Assembly: GCF_015354735.1 (NCBI RefSeq)
Contig: NZ_JACEFJ010000003.1
Location: 124,001-188,000, forward strand
Origin: Pararhodonellum marinum
GTDB lineage: Bacteria; Bacteroidota; Bacteroidia; Cytophagales; Cyclobacteriaceae
DNA: 64,000 nt
Direction of reading: 5' to 3'
Shown here: positions 42,115-51,061 of the stretch, in pieces
How the letters are laid out: the number at the start of each line of letters is the position of its first letter
How positions within the stretch are numbered: the first letter of the stretch is position 1
Program-made: the position numbers and the translations under genes
The notes under the pieces: generated by a model
Database searches by the model: none
Seen by the model: only the letters and a program-made list of their open reading frames with translations
What the model was told of the DNA's origin: nothing

Positions 42115-43050
42115 TCAGTGCTTCTCCTCTTGTCTGGAAGCAATGGCCCATTGCAATTCCACAGTTTCCCGGTTCCATAGATAAATTTCCTTTTTTCTAA
42201 AGTTGATCGCCACCCGGAAGTTGCTCAGAAATTCAAACCCCAGGATTCCGCTGACTTTAATTCCACTTTGGCTTTTATTGAAGTGATCCAAACTGACATA
42301 TAAAGTTTTCATAGGTGGACATAAAAGGTCTCCTACCGTCAAATTTTCGTTTATTTGGGATTTTACGGAAACTTCTTTGGGACCGAAACTTGCAAGTGAT
42401 TGTTCCGCTGCACGTGAAGTACCGGAATCATTCCGGTCCATCTCCTGTATATCCATCACGTTGGCAGAGGCCCCGGAATCCACACTCATTTTCAATCGCT
42501 TTCCATTGGCAAGAACTTCTATGAAAGGAACACCATTTCCCAGTGTAAAGGGTAGGGTATCTAAAGGAGTCTGATGAATATTTTTTGAAGCTAACCGGTT
42601 TCCTTTTTTATCGAGTCGGTAAATGGTCAACTCCTTAAAGGTATAATCCAAAACCAATTCGCAATTCTTAAAAATACTGTTTCCAACTACCCCCAATATT
42701 TTCAGACCGGAAGTTCTTTCCAAAGCAGAAAAATCAGTGATAGTTGCGAATCCCTGCTTTTCGAATCCCCCGAGGTTAAATCTTATGAAATCCACATCTT
42801 TTACCATCTCACTCCCGCTGATACCATAGAATCTGTCTCCGGTCGGTTTTCCATAGAAATATCGATTATTCAAGATGATCTCTGGTACTCCCGTATCCAT
42901 GATAAACAGGCCGTTTTTCCCATTCACTGAAGCATGGATGATGACCAGATTATTTCTGAGTTCAAAGGGAACGCTTGTGACCGCAGGGTTTGACCAACCG
43001 TAAAAAGCCAATAGGAGATCAAAGGCAATGGCTATTAGGATCGTTTTCAT
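42115..43050 (-). CDS. Retropepsin-like aspartyl protease, exported
   Basis: A 311-residue protein with a signal peptide (LIAIAFDLLLAFYGWS). Seen: two aspartyl protease half-sites, LFIMDTGVPEIILNN with Asp52 and KMSVDSGASANVMD with Asp191, separated by hydrophobic strands, and a late GILGFEFLSNFRVAINFRKKEIYLW, the flap-proximal hydrophobic block of the bacterial retropepsin-like family. A single chain with two D-T/S-G sites indicates a monomeric enzyme. Predicted to act in the periplasm or at the surface on an unknown protein. It stands alone on the minus strand. Confidence 0.85.
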   Translation of the reverse strand: MKTILIAIAFDLLLAFYGWSNPAVTSVPFELRNNLVIIHASVNGKNGLFIMDTGVPEIILNNRYFYGKPTGDRFYGISGSEMVKDVDFIRFNLGGFEKQGFATITDFSALERTSGLKILGVVGNSIFKNCELVLDYTFKELTIYRLDKKGNRLASKNIHQTPLDTLPFTLGNGVPFIEVLANGKRLKMSVDSGASANVMDIQEMDRNDSGTSRAAEQSLASFGPKEVSVKSQINENLTVGDLLCPPMKTLYVSLDHFNKSQSGIKVSGILGFEFLSNFRVAINFRKKEIYLWNRETVELQWAIASRQEEKH

Positions 43051-43371
43051 CTTTTCGGAATTTAGATTATGGAAAATTCAGTTTAAATCCAGGTTCATTT
43101 TGTTGGTCCCCAAGGGGATTTCAACAGGTATGAATTCTTATTACCCAACCATATGAATTGGTAGCAGCCTTAAAATTGAAAAATCTGAAATGAAGGTTCG
43201 TGGACTTAGAATGCACAAATAGGACGAATAGAACACCCTTAGGACAGAGCGTGCATCAGTTGGAGAGACATTGCATTTTGGGAAGGATTATTTTGGATAA
43301 GTCCAGAAAAAAGCCGCTTTTTCACTGAAAATGTGAATGCAGTTAGTAAAAAATATCAATAATGTGCTGAT
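43051..43371. other. Intergenic region between the protease and the hybrid regulator
   Basis: A/T-rich. Contains GGACAGAGCGTGCATCAGTTG at 43242-43262, which differs by two bases from 49191-49211 near the end of the SnoaL-like gene. No gene was seen. Confidence 0.4.
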
Positions 43372-46300
43372 TTAGACCGCCTTTTGCTCTCGCCATACCT
43401 GCGGAGATACGCCAAATTCCTGTTTGAAAACCCGACTGAAATAGGAGGGGTCATTGAATCCGCAGTCATAGGCTATTGCCGAAATACTGTAACCCGAATT
43501 GATGATCATTTCTTTGGCTTTCACCAACCGGAGGTAACGGATAAAGTGGGTAGCAGAAAGTCCGGTCAGTGCTGAAAGTTTGCGGTGTACCTGGGAATGG
43601 CTCAAAGCCAAAAAACGGCAGAGTTTTTCCACATCAAAATCAGGATCTTCAAGATGTGATTCAATTGTATTTCTGACTTTGATGACAAAGGCATGATCTA
43701 AGCTGTTGGTAAGCGGAAGGCTTTGGGTTTCCTTGTCTGCATTCTGCAAAATATTGGAATTGGTAGTGGTGTTTGGACTTTCCTGATCCTGAGGAGGATT
43801 TCCGGACAAACTGTCCTCCAGGGACAAGCGGTAATGCTGTTGCAATTGCCGTCGCAGTTCGAGCAGCTTTCTGGCACGAAGCAAAAGTTCTTTCTTTTCA
43901 AAGGGTTTGGTCAGGTAGGCATCGGCGCCTTGTTCCAGGCCTTCCAGCCTGCTTTCCAGATCGGCCTTGGCAGTGAGCATAATGATCGGTATATGGCTAG
44001 TGCGTTCGTCGGTTTTTAAAGTTTTGCAAACCCCAAATCCATCTTTGAAGGGCATCATGACATCCATCACAATAAGGTCGGGGGTCTTGTTAAAGGCCAA
44101 ATCTTCACACTCCTGCCCGTTTTTGGCAATGTCCACAGCAAATTCATTTTTCAGGCAGGATGCAACAAATCCCAAAACATCCTCATTGTCATCGGCTATC
44201 AATACATGGGCGCTGCCATATTCATTGTAAGACGGCGTGATCAGATCCGGTAGTTGAGCCATATCAGTTGGTATAGCGTATTCATGGTTGGTCTCCTTAT
44301 CCATCGACACCAGAGGAACCTTGATTGATGTTTCCGGATCTGAAAAAAACCGGAGAGGTAGCACCACTTCAAATTCGGCTCCGTAGCCTATCTTACTTTT
44401 GACAGCAATGGTTCCTTTCATCAATTTTACCAATTCATGGGTCAGTGCCAAACCAATTCCCGTACCCTCTCCATGCCGTGTATGGGAATCATCTGCCTGG
44501 TAAAAACGGTCAAAAATATACGGTAAGTCAGCTTCGGCAATGCCTATTCCCGTATCTTTGATTTTTAATACAAAACTTTCGTTTTTAGTGTCTGTTGAGA
44601 CATACACATGGCCTCCTTTTGGGGTGAACTTGATGGCATTATAGATGATATTGGCAACTACCTGCTGCAATCTCACTTCATCAAAATCCATGTTTATTGG
44701 TTCTGCAGCAGAGATGAAGTGAACCCGAACGCCTTTGCTTTCTGCCAAGGCATGGAAGCTGTCCACAATATATCCCAGGAAAGAAACAACATCTGCATGA
44801 TGAAATTGCAAGGATAATTTCCCGCTTTCCAGTTTGCTGAGGTCGAGCATATGATTGACCAATGTCAATAAATTCTGGCCGTTTCTTACAATCATTTTCA
44901 TTCCTTTTTCCAAATGCTCATCCGGATTGTGGACTACCTGATGGGCCATCCCGAGGATCACCGTCAATGGCGTACGGAATTCGTGGGTGATATTGGTGTA
45001 GAGTTTGGTTTTGACGGCATCCAATTCCCTGAGCCGGTGTGCTTCCGCTTCTTGAAGCCGGTGGTTGAGATGGTATTTGTAAACCAAATAAATACTTCCA
45101 CCTATTAGAATCAAATAACCTGAATAGGCCCACCAGGTGTGCCACCATGGGGGAAGAATAGAGACCTGTATCGAGGCCCCCTCCATGTTCCAGATTCCTT
45201 CACTATTTGCAGCGCGCAACCTAAAAGTGTATTCTCCATAGGGGACTTGACTATAATCCGCCCTGTTCAGTGAACCGGCATCACGCCAATCCGTATCAAA
45301 TCCTTCCAGTATATAGGCATATTGATTGGACTTAGGATCACGGAAGTCAAGAGTCGCAAACTCAAAAGAAAAAGTGGTTTTATGGTAAGGAAGCCGGATT
45401 TCCCGGGATTTCCAAATGGGAGTCTGTAAAGGTTCTTCAGGTCCAGGAAGTACAGATTGACCTTCAACAATGAAATTCGTGAAAACCACAGGAGATGGGG
45501 AGCCAGCAGGATTAATCTTATCCGGATTAAAAACGGTAATCCCATTGATTCCCCCAAAAATCAAATTACCTGCCCGATCACAAACACAGGATGACACGTA
45601 AGGAAATGCACGTACACCGTGCCGTGCCCCAAAAGTATAGAATGAACGGGATTCAGGTTCAAAACGGCTCAGTCCCTTTGCAGTTCCTATCCAGATTTGT
45701 CCGTTTTTATCCCCGAGTATGCAGGAAACATTATTATCAGAAAGACCGCTGTTATAGGAAGTGAAATGCGTAAAGGTATTGTTTTTAACATCCAACAGAT
45801 TGAGTCCGGATTTATGTGTTCCAATAAGCAGGCGGCCCGGTGACTCTTCATAAATGCTCGTGATGTATTCCCCAATCAGGCTGTTCGGGTTACCTGGGAC
45901 GTTCTGAAAACGGGTAAATGTTTCCGTCTTTTTATCAAAACGGTTCAGGCCTCCACCTTCGGTACCGATCCAAATTACTCCGGGCTGGGAGGGCGCCTCA
46001 TAAATGGTGGTTACGTCCGAATGGCTCAGGCTTCCCGGATTTTCCGGGTTATGTGTATATTGACCCATTTGGCCTGTTTCCCTATTCATGTAAATCAGGC
46101 CTGTCCATTTGGTTCCAAACCATAACAATCCTCCGCTGTCTTCAAATATGTAAACGACGTTCCCGATTTCAATCCCGGTATTTGTAGTGCCGACCCATAC
46201 AGGAATGAATTCATCAGTCTTCTCATCCAATTGGTAGATACCGCCTTTTCGTCTTGTTCTATCTCCTTCACCGACCCAAAGCGTGCCGTCTTTTGTTTGC

Positions 46301-47634
46301 GCAATGGCCCTAATTGCGATTTCTTTAGAAGTAATTTTAGATAGAGCCAGGTATGATGGATTTTCATTTTTATGATGCCGGAACCTGACCAGGGTATTTA
46401 CAGGGAAGAGTGCATTCACATGTAACATCCCGGAATTGCCCACACCAAGTACATTGATGATGTTATGGGAATGCTTTGGTGTAAGTGTTACATGTTCAAA
46501 TGGTTTTTGACTTGGATGGATTTTATTAAGACCACCAAGTCCAGTGGTCCAGCGCATGCCGTCCCTTGATTCATACATACTCCACACTGTGACTGAAGCC
46601 AGGGATCCGGGAGTGTCAGGATCCGGTTTAAAGCGCAGGAGTTCTGCTGTCAAAGGATCATAGCGAACCATCCCATGGCCAATCCCCCCCATCCAGATGG
46701 CTCCTTGATTGTCTTCATAGATAAACCGGACACCGCCTACTTCAGTCTGAAAATCCCAAAAGGGTGGGCCAAGTTTACCGGGATCTTCCGGATCATATTC
46801 ATGTCGGATAAAAACCCCTGATTCACGGTCCATGGTATGCAATCCGTTGTCCCATGTACCGACCCAAAACGTGCCACCCGAGTCCTCAAAGATGCACATG
46901 ACATGATTGGAGCCTAAAGTATTGGGATCGTTGGGATCGTGTAAATAGCGTATGAAGGTTTCCGATTCACGGTCAAATCGGTTCAGGCCGCCGGGTCCTG
47001 GATTGTCCCCACCTCTGCTCCAGGGTTCGTTGGTTCCTATCCAAAGCGTTCCCTTACTGTCTTCAAAAATAGCGCGTGCCTGATCATTGCTAAGAGAGGT
47101 CGGATCATCAGGATCATACATGAATCGTGTAAATGAACCCGTTTTTCGGTCCATACGATTGAGACCATGCTGCGTACCCACCCAAAGATGTCCTTGGTGA
47201 TCTTCCATGATCACTGTGACGGAATCATTGCTTATGCTTGCCGGATTTTCAGGGTCATGCCGAAAGTGGGTAAATGTCCCATTTTGAGGGTCAAAGCGGT
47301 TCAACCCCCCACCGAAGGTTCCGGCCCAAAGTGTGCTCTCACCGTCAACATACAAGGTCTCAACCCAATTTGACGAAAGAGAATAGGGGTATGAAGGATC
47401 GTGGCTATAATTCGTAAAAGAATATCCATCGTAACGGTAAAGGCCGTTCCCTGTACCTATCCAAATAAAACCGACTGAATCCTCCGCGATTTCTAAGGAA
47501 CCTGCAACTCCATCCGGCAACTGAAGCTGTTCGAACCAGAAGGACGCTTTCTGGGCAACACAGATTTGGACTGTATTCATTACCATACAGGTACTGAACA
47601 AAAAAATGCCGAAATACGCAGTCAATGGTTTCAT
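43372..47634 (-). CDS. Hybrid two-component system regulator (propeller sensor, histidine kinase, receiver, AraC output)
   Basis: A 1,420-residue one-protein signalling system of the Bacteroidota HTCS type. Seen in order: a signal or TM segment (LTAYFGIFLFSTCMVMNTV); an extracytoplasmic double propeller of about 14 Reg_prop repeats with the motifs DSVGFIWIGTGNGLYRYD and DSKGTLWIGT; a Y_Y_Y domain at about 720-780; a TM helix at about 830 (AYSGYLILIGGSIYLVY); HisKA with phospho-accepting His884 in THEFRTPLTV; a HATPase with GTGIGLAL; a receiver with Asp1191 in LIVMDVMMP; and an AraC helix-turn-helix ending SPQVWREQ. A start at 47634 gives the signal. Usually these control adjacent polysaccharide loci; here the nearest SusCD pair is 10 kb away. 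Confidence 0.92.
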   Translation of the reverse strand: MKPLTAYFGIFLFSTCMVMNTVQICVAQKASFWFEQLQLPDGVAGSLEIAEDSVGFIWIGTGNGLYRYDGYSFTNYSHDPSYPYSLSSNWVETLYVDGESTLWAGTFGGGLNRFDPQNGTFTHFRHDPENPASISNDSVTVIMEDHQGHLWVGTQHGLNRMDRKTGSFTRFMYDPDDPTSLSNDQARAIFEDSKGTLWIGTNEPWSRGGDNPGPGGLNRFDRESETFIRYLHDPNDPNTLGSNHVMCIFEDSGGTFWVGTWDNGLHTMDRESGVFIRHEYDPEDPGKLGPPFWDFQTEVGGVRFIYEDNQGAIWMGGIGHGMVRYDPLTAELLRFKPDPDTPGSLASVTVWSMYESRDGMRWTTGLGGLNKIHPSQKPFEHVTLTPKHSHNIINVLGVGNSGMLHVNALFPVNTLVRFRHHKNENPSYLALSKITSKEIAIRAIAQTKDGTLWVGEGDRTRRKGGIYQLDEKTDEFIPVWVGTTNTGIEIGNVVYIFEDSGGLLWFGTKWTGLIYMNRETGQMGQYTHNPENPGSLSHSDVTTIYEAPSQPGVIWIGTEGGGLNRFDKKTETFTRFQNVPGNPNSLIGEYITSIYEESPGRLLIGTHKSGLNLLDVKNNTFTHFTSYNSGLSDNNVSCILGDKNGQIWIGTAKGLSRFEPESRSFYTFGARHGVRAFPYVSSCVCDRAGNLIFGGINGITVFNPDKINPAGSPSPVVFTNFIVEGQSVLPGPEEPLQTPIWKSREIRLPYHKTTFSFEFATLDFRDPKSNQYAYILEGFDTDWRDAGSLNRADYSQVPYGEYTFRLRAANSEGIWNMEGASIQVSILPPWWHTWWAYSGYLILIGGSIYLVYKYHLNHRLQEAEAHRLRELDAVKTKLYTNITHEFRTPLTVILGMAHQVVHNPDEHLEKGMKMIVRNGQNLLTLVNHMLDLSKLESGKLSLQFHHADVVSFLGYIVDSFHALAESKGVRVHFISAAEPINMDFDEVRLQQVVANIIYNAIKFTPKGGHVYVSTDTKNESFVLKIKDTGIGIAEADLPYIFDRFYQADDSHTRHGEGTGIGLALTHELVKLMKGTIAVKSKIGYGAEFEVVLPLRFFSDPETSIKVPLVSMDKETNHEYAIPTDMAQLPDLITPSYNEYGSAHVLIADDNEDVLGFVASCLKNEFAVDIAKNGQECEDLAFNKTPDLIVMDVMMPFKDGFGVCKTLKTDERTSHIPIIMLTAKADLESRLEGLEQGADAYLTKPFEKKELLLRARKLLELRRQLQQHYRLSLEDSLSGNPPQDQESPNTTTNSNILQNADKETQSLPLTNSLDHAFVIKVRNTIESHLEDPDFDVEKLCRFLALSHSQVHRKLSALTGLSATHFIRYLRLVKAKEMIINSGYSISAIAYDCGFNDPSYFSRVFKQEFGVSPQVWREQKAV

Positions 47635-47857
47635 GGTCCTGCATTTAAGTTGTCCGTCTGATCTAACCAAGGTAAGTGCTTGGTTTACAGTAAGTGAATT
47701 TAATTATAAAATGCCAGTTTGCTCAAACAGCTTTGGTTTTCGTTTGACAGGGGATGGCCCTTTACTAATCAAATTTCAAAATCCTGATAGTATGAAGTTG
47801 AGATAAGCTTGTTATTTTGATGTATAATCGTGCCCTTCTTAGCTTGAAATCCACCCA

Positions 47858-48991
47858 TTAATCCGGGCATGTCCCCCAGACTGGTTTGGGCAATACCCAT
47901 GCAGTAGCACCCAAACTAAATTGATCCGGCTCAATCAGAAACTTTTCTACGCACCATCTTGACAGATCTTGGTTAAATTTTTCATTATGCCAAAACATGC
48001 TATTCATATCCGTGACGTGGCTTATATCCCATTCACCAATCGGTTGGTTAAACTGGGTTTCCGGAATAGCATCGTCCCATGCTCCAAACATGGCCCACAT
48101 TTCTATTACATGGCTCACATCCCAATTCCCAATAGGTTGGTCAAAAATAGATCCAAAAAACATCCCAATCATATAAGTTACGTTGCTGACCTTCCAATCA
48201 CCAATAGGTTGATTGAAATCAGATTCAGCAAACATAAACGACATATCCGTGACATTGCTGACGTCCCAGTTCCCAATAGGTTGGTTAAAGGGGTGGTTAT
48301 TTAAATAATATCCTGCAAACATAGATTCCATATTGGTAACTTTGCTGACATTCCATTTTCCAATAGGTTGGTTAAATGAGGATGATCCATAAAACATTCC
48401 ATTCATATTGATCACACTTCCCACATCCCAATCCCCAATGTCCTGATTAAAAGGAGCTTTATGATTTGCATTATTTGTAGAAAACATTCCCGACATATCC
48501 GTCACCTTACTTACATCCCATTCCCCGATGGGTTGGTTGAAATTGCTGTTATTAAACATGTAATGCATGTCTGTTACGCTACTGACATCCCAATTCCCGA
48601 TGTTTTGGTTAAAGGGATTGACATTTGGCCACCCACTTGCGAACATCCACGACATATTAGTAACATTGCTCACGTCCCAGGTACCTAATTCCTCGTTGAA
48701 ATTCTTATTATAAAATAACTGAGACATATCCCTTACCAAAGAGGTACACAGTTTGGACATGTCGGCATTCTCGTCCCTTCTTTGTCTCAATAAGACATTG
48801 TCTACAGCTTCAAATTCAACCCCATTAAACAGACCTTTCTCCCCAGGATTTGCCGTTTCACATTTGCAGGTAATTCCGTTTTCGGAGGGTTGAAATAAAT
48901 TAGGCAGAACTGGTTCAGGGTCAGGTTCACAACCAAAAATCAGCCCCAGTAAAACAGCCAGTAAAAGAAAATGTAACCATAAAGCTTTCAT
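47858..48991 (-). CDS. DUF285-repeat surface lipoprotein
   Basis: A 377-residue lipoprotein with lipobox IFGC, Cys21. Seen: from about 100 onward, ten repeats of about 25 residues on the theme FNQPIGNWDVSNVTDMSxMF, the DUF285/BspA-like leucine-rich repeat family of surface proteins in Bacteroidota, mycoplasmas and others. The last repeat (KFNQDLSRWCVEKF) is degenerate. Known: related proteins bind host or substrate surfaces. It lies next to the hybrid regulator on the same strand; a regulatory or sensing link is inferred. Confidence 0.88.
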   Translation of the reverse strand: MKALWLHFLLLAVLLGLIFGCEPDPEPVLPNLFQPSENGITCKCETANPGEKGLFNGVEFEAVDNVLLRQRRDENADMSKLCTSLVRDMSQLFYNKNFNEELGTWDVSNVTNMSWMFASGWPNVNPFNQNIGNWDVSSVTDMHYMFNNSNFNQPIGEWDVSKVTDMSGMFSTNNANHKAPFNQDIGDWDVGSVINMNGMFYGSSSFNQPIGKWNVSKVTNMESMFAGYYLNNHPFNQPIGNWDVSNVTDMSFMFAESDFNQPIGDWKVSNVTYMIGMFFGSIFDQPIGNWDVSHVIEMWAMFGAWDDAIPETQFNQPIGEWDISHVTDMNSMFWHNEKFNQDLSRWCVEKFLIEPDQFSLGATAWVLPKPVWGTCPD

Positions 48992-49204
48992 AATCGGTAA
49001 AATTTTAAAGTGGAAAATATTATATAATTGTCAGGAACATTGATTCGAGTTATTACTGAATGGAGAGAGCCCTCTTCTAATTATTGAACTCTATCTCCGA
49101 GAATCAATCAACATCCAGAACATCAGTTGAAATGGAACCGAAATTTGATAAGGTTTAGATGGATAGGCTTGGACAGGTATTGCACAATTCGGACGGAGAG
49201 TGCA

Positions 49205-49666
49205 TCAGTTGTCCTGAACCACCGTATTGTGGTCATGCGCCAATAACCATTTGTCATTTTGCTTGACAATGATGTATGTTTTTGTATTTCGCTGATTCTC
49301 ATTCAGTACCCCAATCGGCAACTCGAACGGACTGATTAAATGGATTACTACAGCAACTGCTACGGTAGGTGCAACAAAACGGATGTCCATCCTGTCAATG
49401 GTCATGGTTACCCCTTTTAGAATCCTTTGATGAACTTCTTGGACTTCCATCAGTACCTCTTCACGCCCTTTGGTGATGCCACCCCCGGGGTTGATATGCA
49501 CCCAATCCACAGTGGAGTAGCTGTGGGCATTTCGAAATGCCCCTTCATTGAAATCATCCTGAAATGCCACAATCACATTTTTTACTTCCTCTTTGTCTGA
49601 TAGGCTTTGGGCCCCAGCAAAATTGAAAATCAAGTTCAACACGCTGAAAAGAAGAAGCATTTTCAT
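49205..49666 (-). CDS. Exported SnoaL/DUF4440-like protein
   Basis: A 153-residue protein with a signal peptide (FSVLNLIFNFAGAQ) and a single SnoaL-like alpha+beta barrel: KEEVKNVIVAFQDDFNEGAF, WVHINPGGGITKGREEVLME, a VAVVIHLISPF strand and the final NDKWLLAHDHNTVV. This is the DUF4440/SgcJ-EcaC group, whose exported members have unclear roles. Start chosen at the Met at 49666, since the frame continues upstream to 49726. Its upstream region contains a 51-bp element repeated before the AraC gene. Confidence 0.82.
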   Translation of the reverse strand: MKMLLLFSVLNLIFNFAGAQSLSDKEEVKNVIVAFQDDFNEGAFRNAHSYSTVDWVHINPGGGITKGREEVLMEVQEVHQRILKGVTMTIDRMDIRFVAPTVAVAVVIHLISPFELPIGVLNENQRNTKTYIIVKQNDKWLLAHDHNTVVQDN

Positions 49667-49783
49667 AGTTTTTTTTTTAATTGATGATGTGAAATGATCT
49701 TTTTTAAGAAAATCAGCAGTGACCACTTCACCTCCATGTTTTTTACACAGGGGTAGGAATTGGTTTAATACTGTTTCTGATTA

Positions 49784-49834
49784 CCTAAAATTAGGTGCAA
49801 TGCGTAGAGAACAGGTGGTAAAAACAGGACTTTT
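49784..49834. repeat. Shared upstream element, copy 1
   Basis: CCTAAAATTAGG, a 14-bp spacer, then AACAGGTGGTAAAAACAGG and ACTTTT. It recurs without gaps at 50763-50813 (42 of 51 identical by hand count). It lies 118-168 bp upstream of the SnoaL-like start and directly after the AraC stop. Confidence 0.7.
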
Positions 49835-50671
49835 CTATAGGGATGAATCCTTAAGTCCAAAAAGTTTTTCTGGAGCTTTATCATCTTCAAAAAAATAGGT
49901 TGTAGGATTTACGCCTGAGAAATACTGAAAATCTTTTGCTAAATGTTGATAGTCTTCGTAACCACACCACATGGCAATAGTCAGCCAATCCATTTCCGGA
50001 TGATGGTATTTGATCCGAAAGGCTTTGGTTACTCTGGCAATTCGAGTAAAAAACTTGGGAGAGATACCCATCCGCTCTTTAAACTTTCGATCAAATTGTC
50101 TTTGACCTAAAAAACTGGATTGGGCGAGCTGTATGACAGAGGTATTTTCAGGATGCGCGATCAGTCCCATGGTCACTGTATCAAGTGGGTGCGCATCTCT
50201 TTTAATTGATTTTACCAATTCCAATAAGAATTTTTCCACGATATCAATCATTTCCCGATAGTCGTTTGTGCTGTTCAATCTGTCATTTACATAATTGATC
50301 TCAGGGAAAATGGACTCGGCATCTGTACTTGTATTGGTAAGTTCATAGCATGGAATTCCAGTAATGCGATAAAGTACACCCGGTAAAAAATTAACCAGGA
50401 TAATCATAAAATCGCTGCTTCCCAAATGGCGGTTGGTACGTTCGACGGCCTGACCAATAAGCTGAGACCGGCTGCGAGCTAAAAATGAACCTCCTTGCAC
50501 ATACTCAACGATTTCGTGACCCCTGGGGTAAAAGGCAAGGGTTTGTTCTGGGCGAGGGGCATAGGGTTTGTAGGGAAGCTGCGTATTGTCAGCAAACTGG
50601 AAATGCCTGATTTGAAAGCATTCCACATATTCCCGCAAAGCGGGGGTGGGCAAAAAGGCTTTGCAGATCAT
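49835..50671 (-). CDS. AraC-family transcriptional regulator
   Basis: A 278-residue regulator. Seen: an N-terminal ligand-like domain with LREYVECFQIRHFQF and GFYPRG-like stretches (ALAFYPRGHEIVEYVQ), and a C-terminal helix-turn-helix: SSFLGQRQFDRKFKERMGISPKFFTRI and WCGYEDYQHLAKDFQYFSGVNP. This is the DUF6597-type group of AraC regulators common in Bacteroidota. The start at 50671 gives MICKAFLPTP; the frame runs to 50722 without better starts. A 51-bp element occurs both before this gene and before the SnoaL-like gene, which could be its operator. Confidence 0.88.
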   Translation of the reverse strand: MICKAFLPTPALREYVECFQIRHFQFADNTQLPYKPYAPRPEQTLAFYPRGHEIVEYVQGGSFLARSRSQLIGQAVERTNRHLGSSDFMIILVNFLPGVLYRITGIPCYELTNTSTDAESIFPEINYVNDRLNSTNDYREMIDIVEKFLLELVKSIKRDAHPLDTVTMGLIAHPENTSVIQLAQSSFLGQRQFDRKFKERMGISPKFFTRIARVTKAFRIKYHHPEMDWLTIAMWCGYEDYQHLAKDFQYFSGVNPTTYFFEDDKAPEKLFGLKDSSL

Positions 50672-51061
50672 TGGTTTTTGTTTGGTATAAGTTAGAGATA
50701 AATTCGGAAAATCGATATACAATCTAACTAAGAAAGAATTTCATGGTTCCGTATTTATTTCACCTGAAATTAGGCACTTTGCTGAAAGAACAGGTGGTAA
50801 AAACCGGACTTTTTCGAGAGGGAAAAATTTCACTGCCAAAAGGTTGCCTAAGGCCAATTTCTATGAATCCAGTGCCTAATCAGAAATGCTTCTAAATCTT
50901 TATCTATCTATTTTATTTGCCCGTAAACGCACAAAAGTGTTCGGATTAATTTTCCTAAGAGGATATAAATGCCCTATTTCCTTTACCTGAGGCATTTTAA
51001 AATGGTATATTATTTGGCAATGTCAAGCAATCACAGTTCTTGACATAAGCCTGATTTCCCT
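50672..51061. other. Divergent intergenic region with the second shared element
   Basis: Holds copy 2 of the shared element (50763-50813), A/T-rich sequence and the permease leader. Nothing else seen. Confidence 0.45.
50763..50813. repeat. Shared upstream element, copy 2
   Basis: CCTGAAATTAGG, 14-bp spacer, then AACAGGTGGTAAAAACCGG and ACTTTT; same orientation as copy 1 at 49784-49834. It lies 92-142 bp upstream of the AraC start. Near-palindromic CCTnAAATTAGG core. Confidence 0.7.

Noticed and set aside
43242-49211. Shared 21-bp sequence GGACAGAGCGTGCATCAGTTG at 43242-43262 and 49191-49211
   Set aside because: Two mismatches, one copy partly inside a coding end, and no consistent distance to a promoter; too weak to call a regulatory site.
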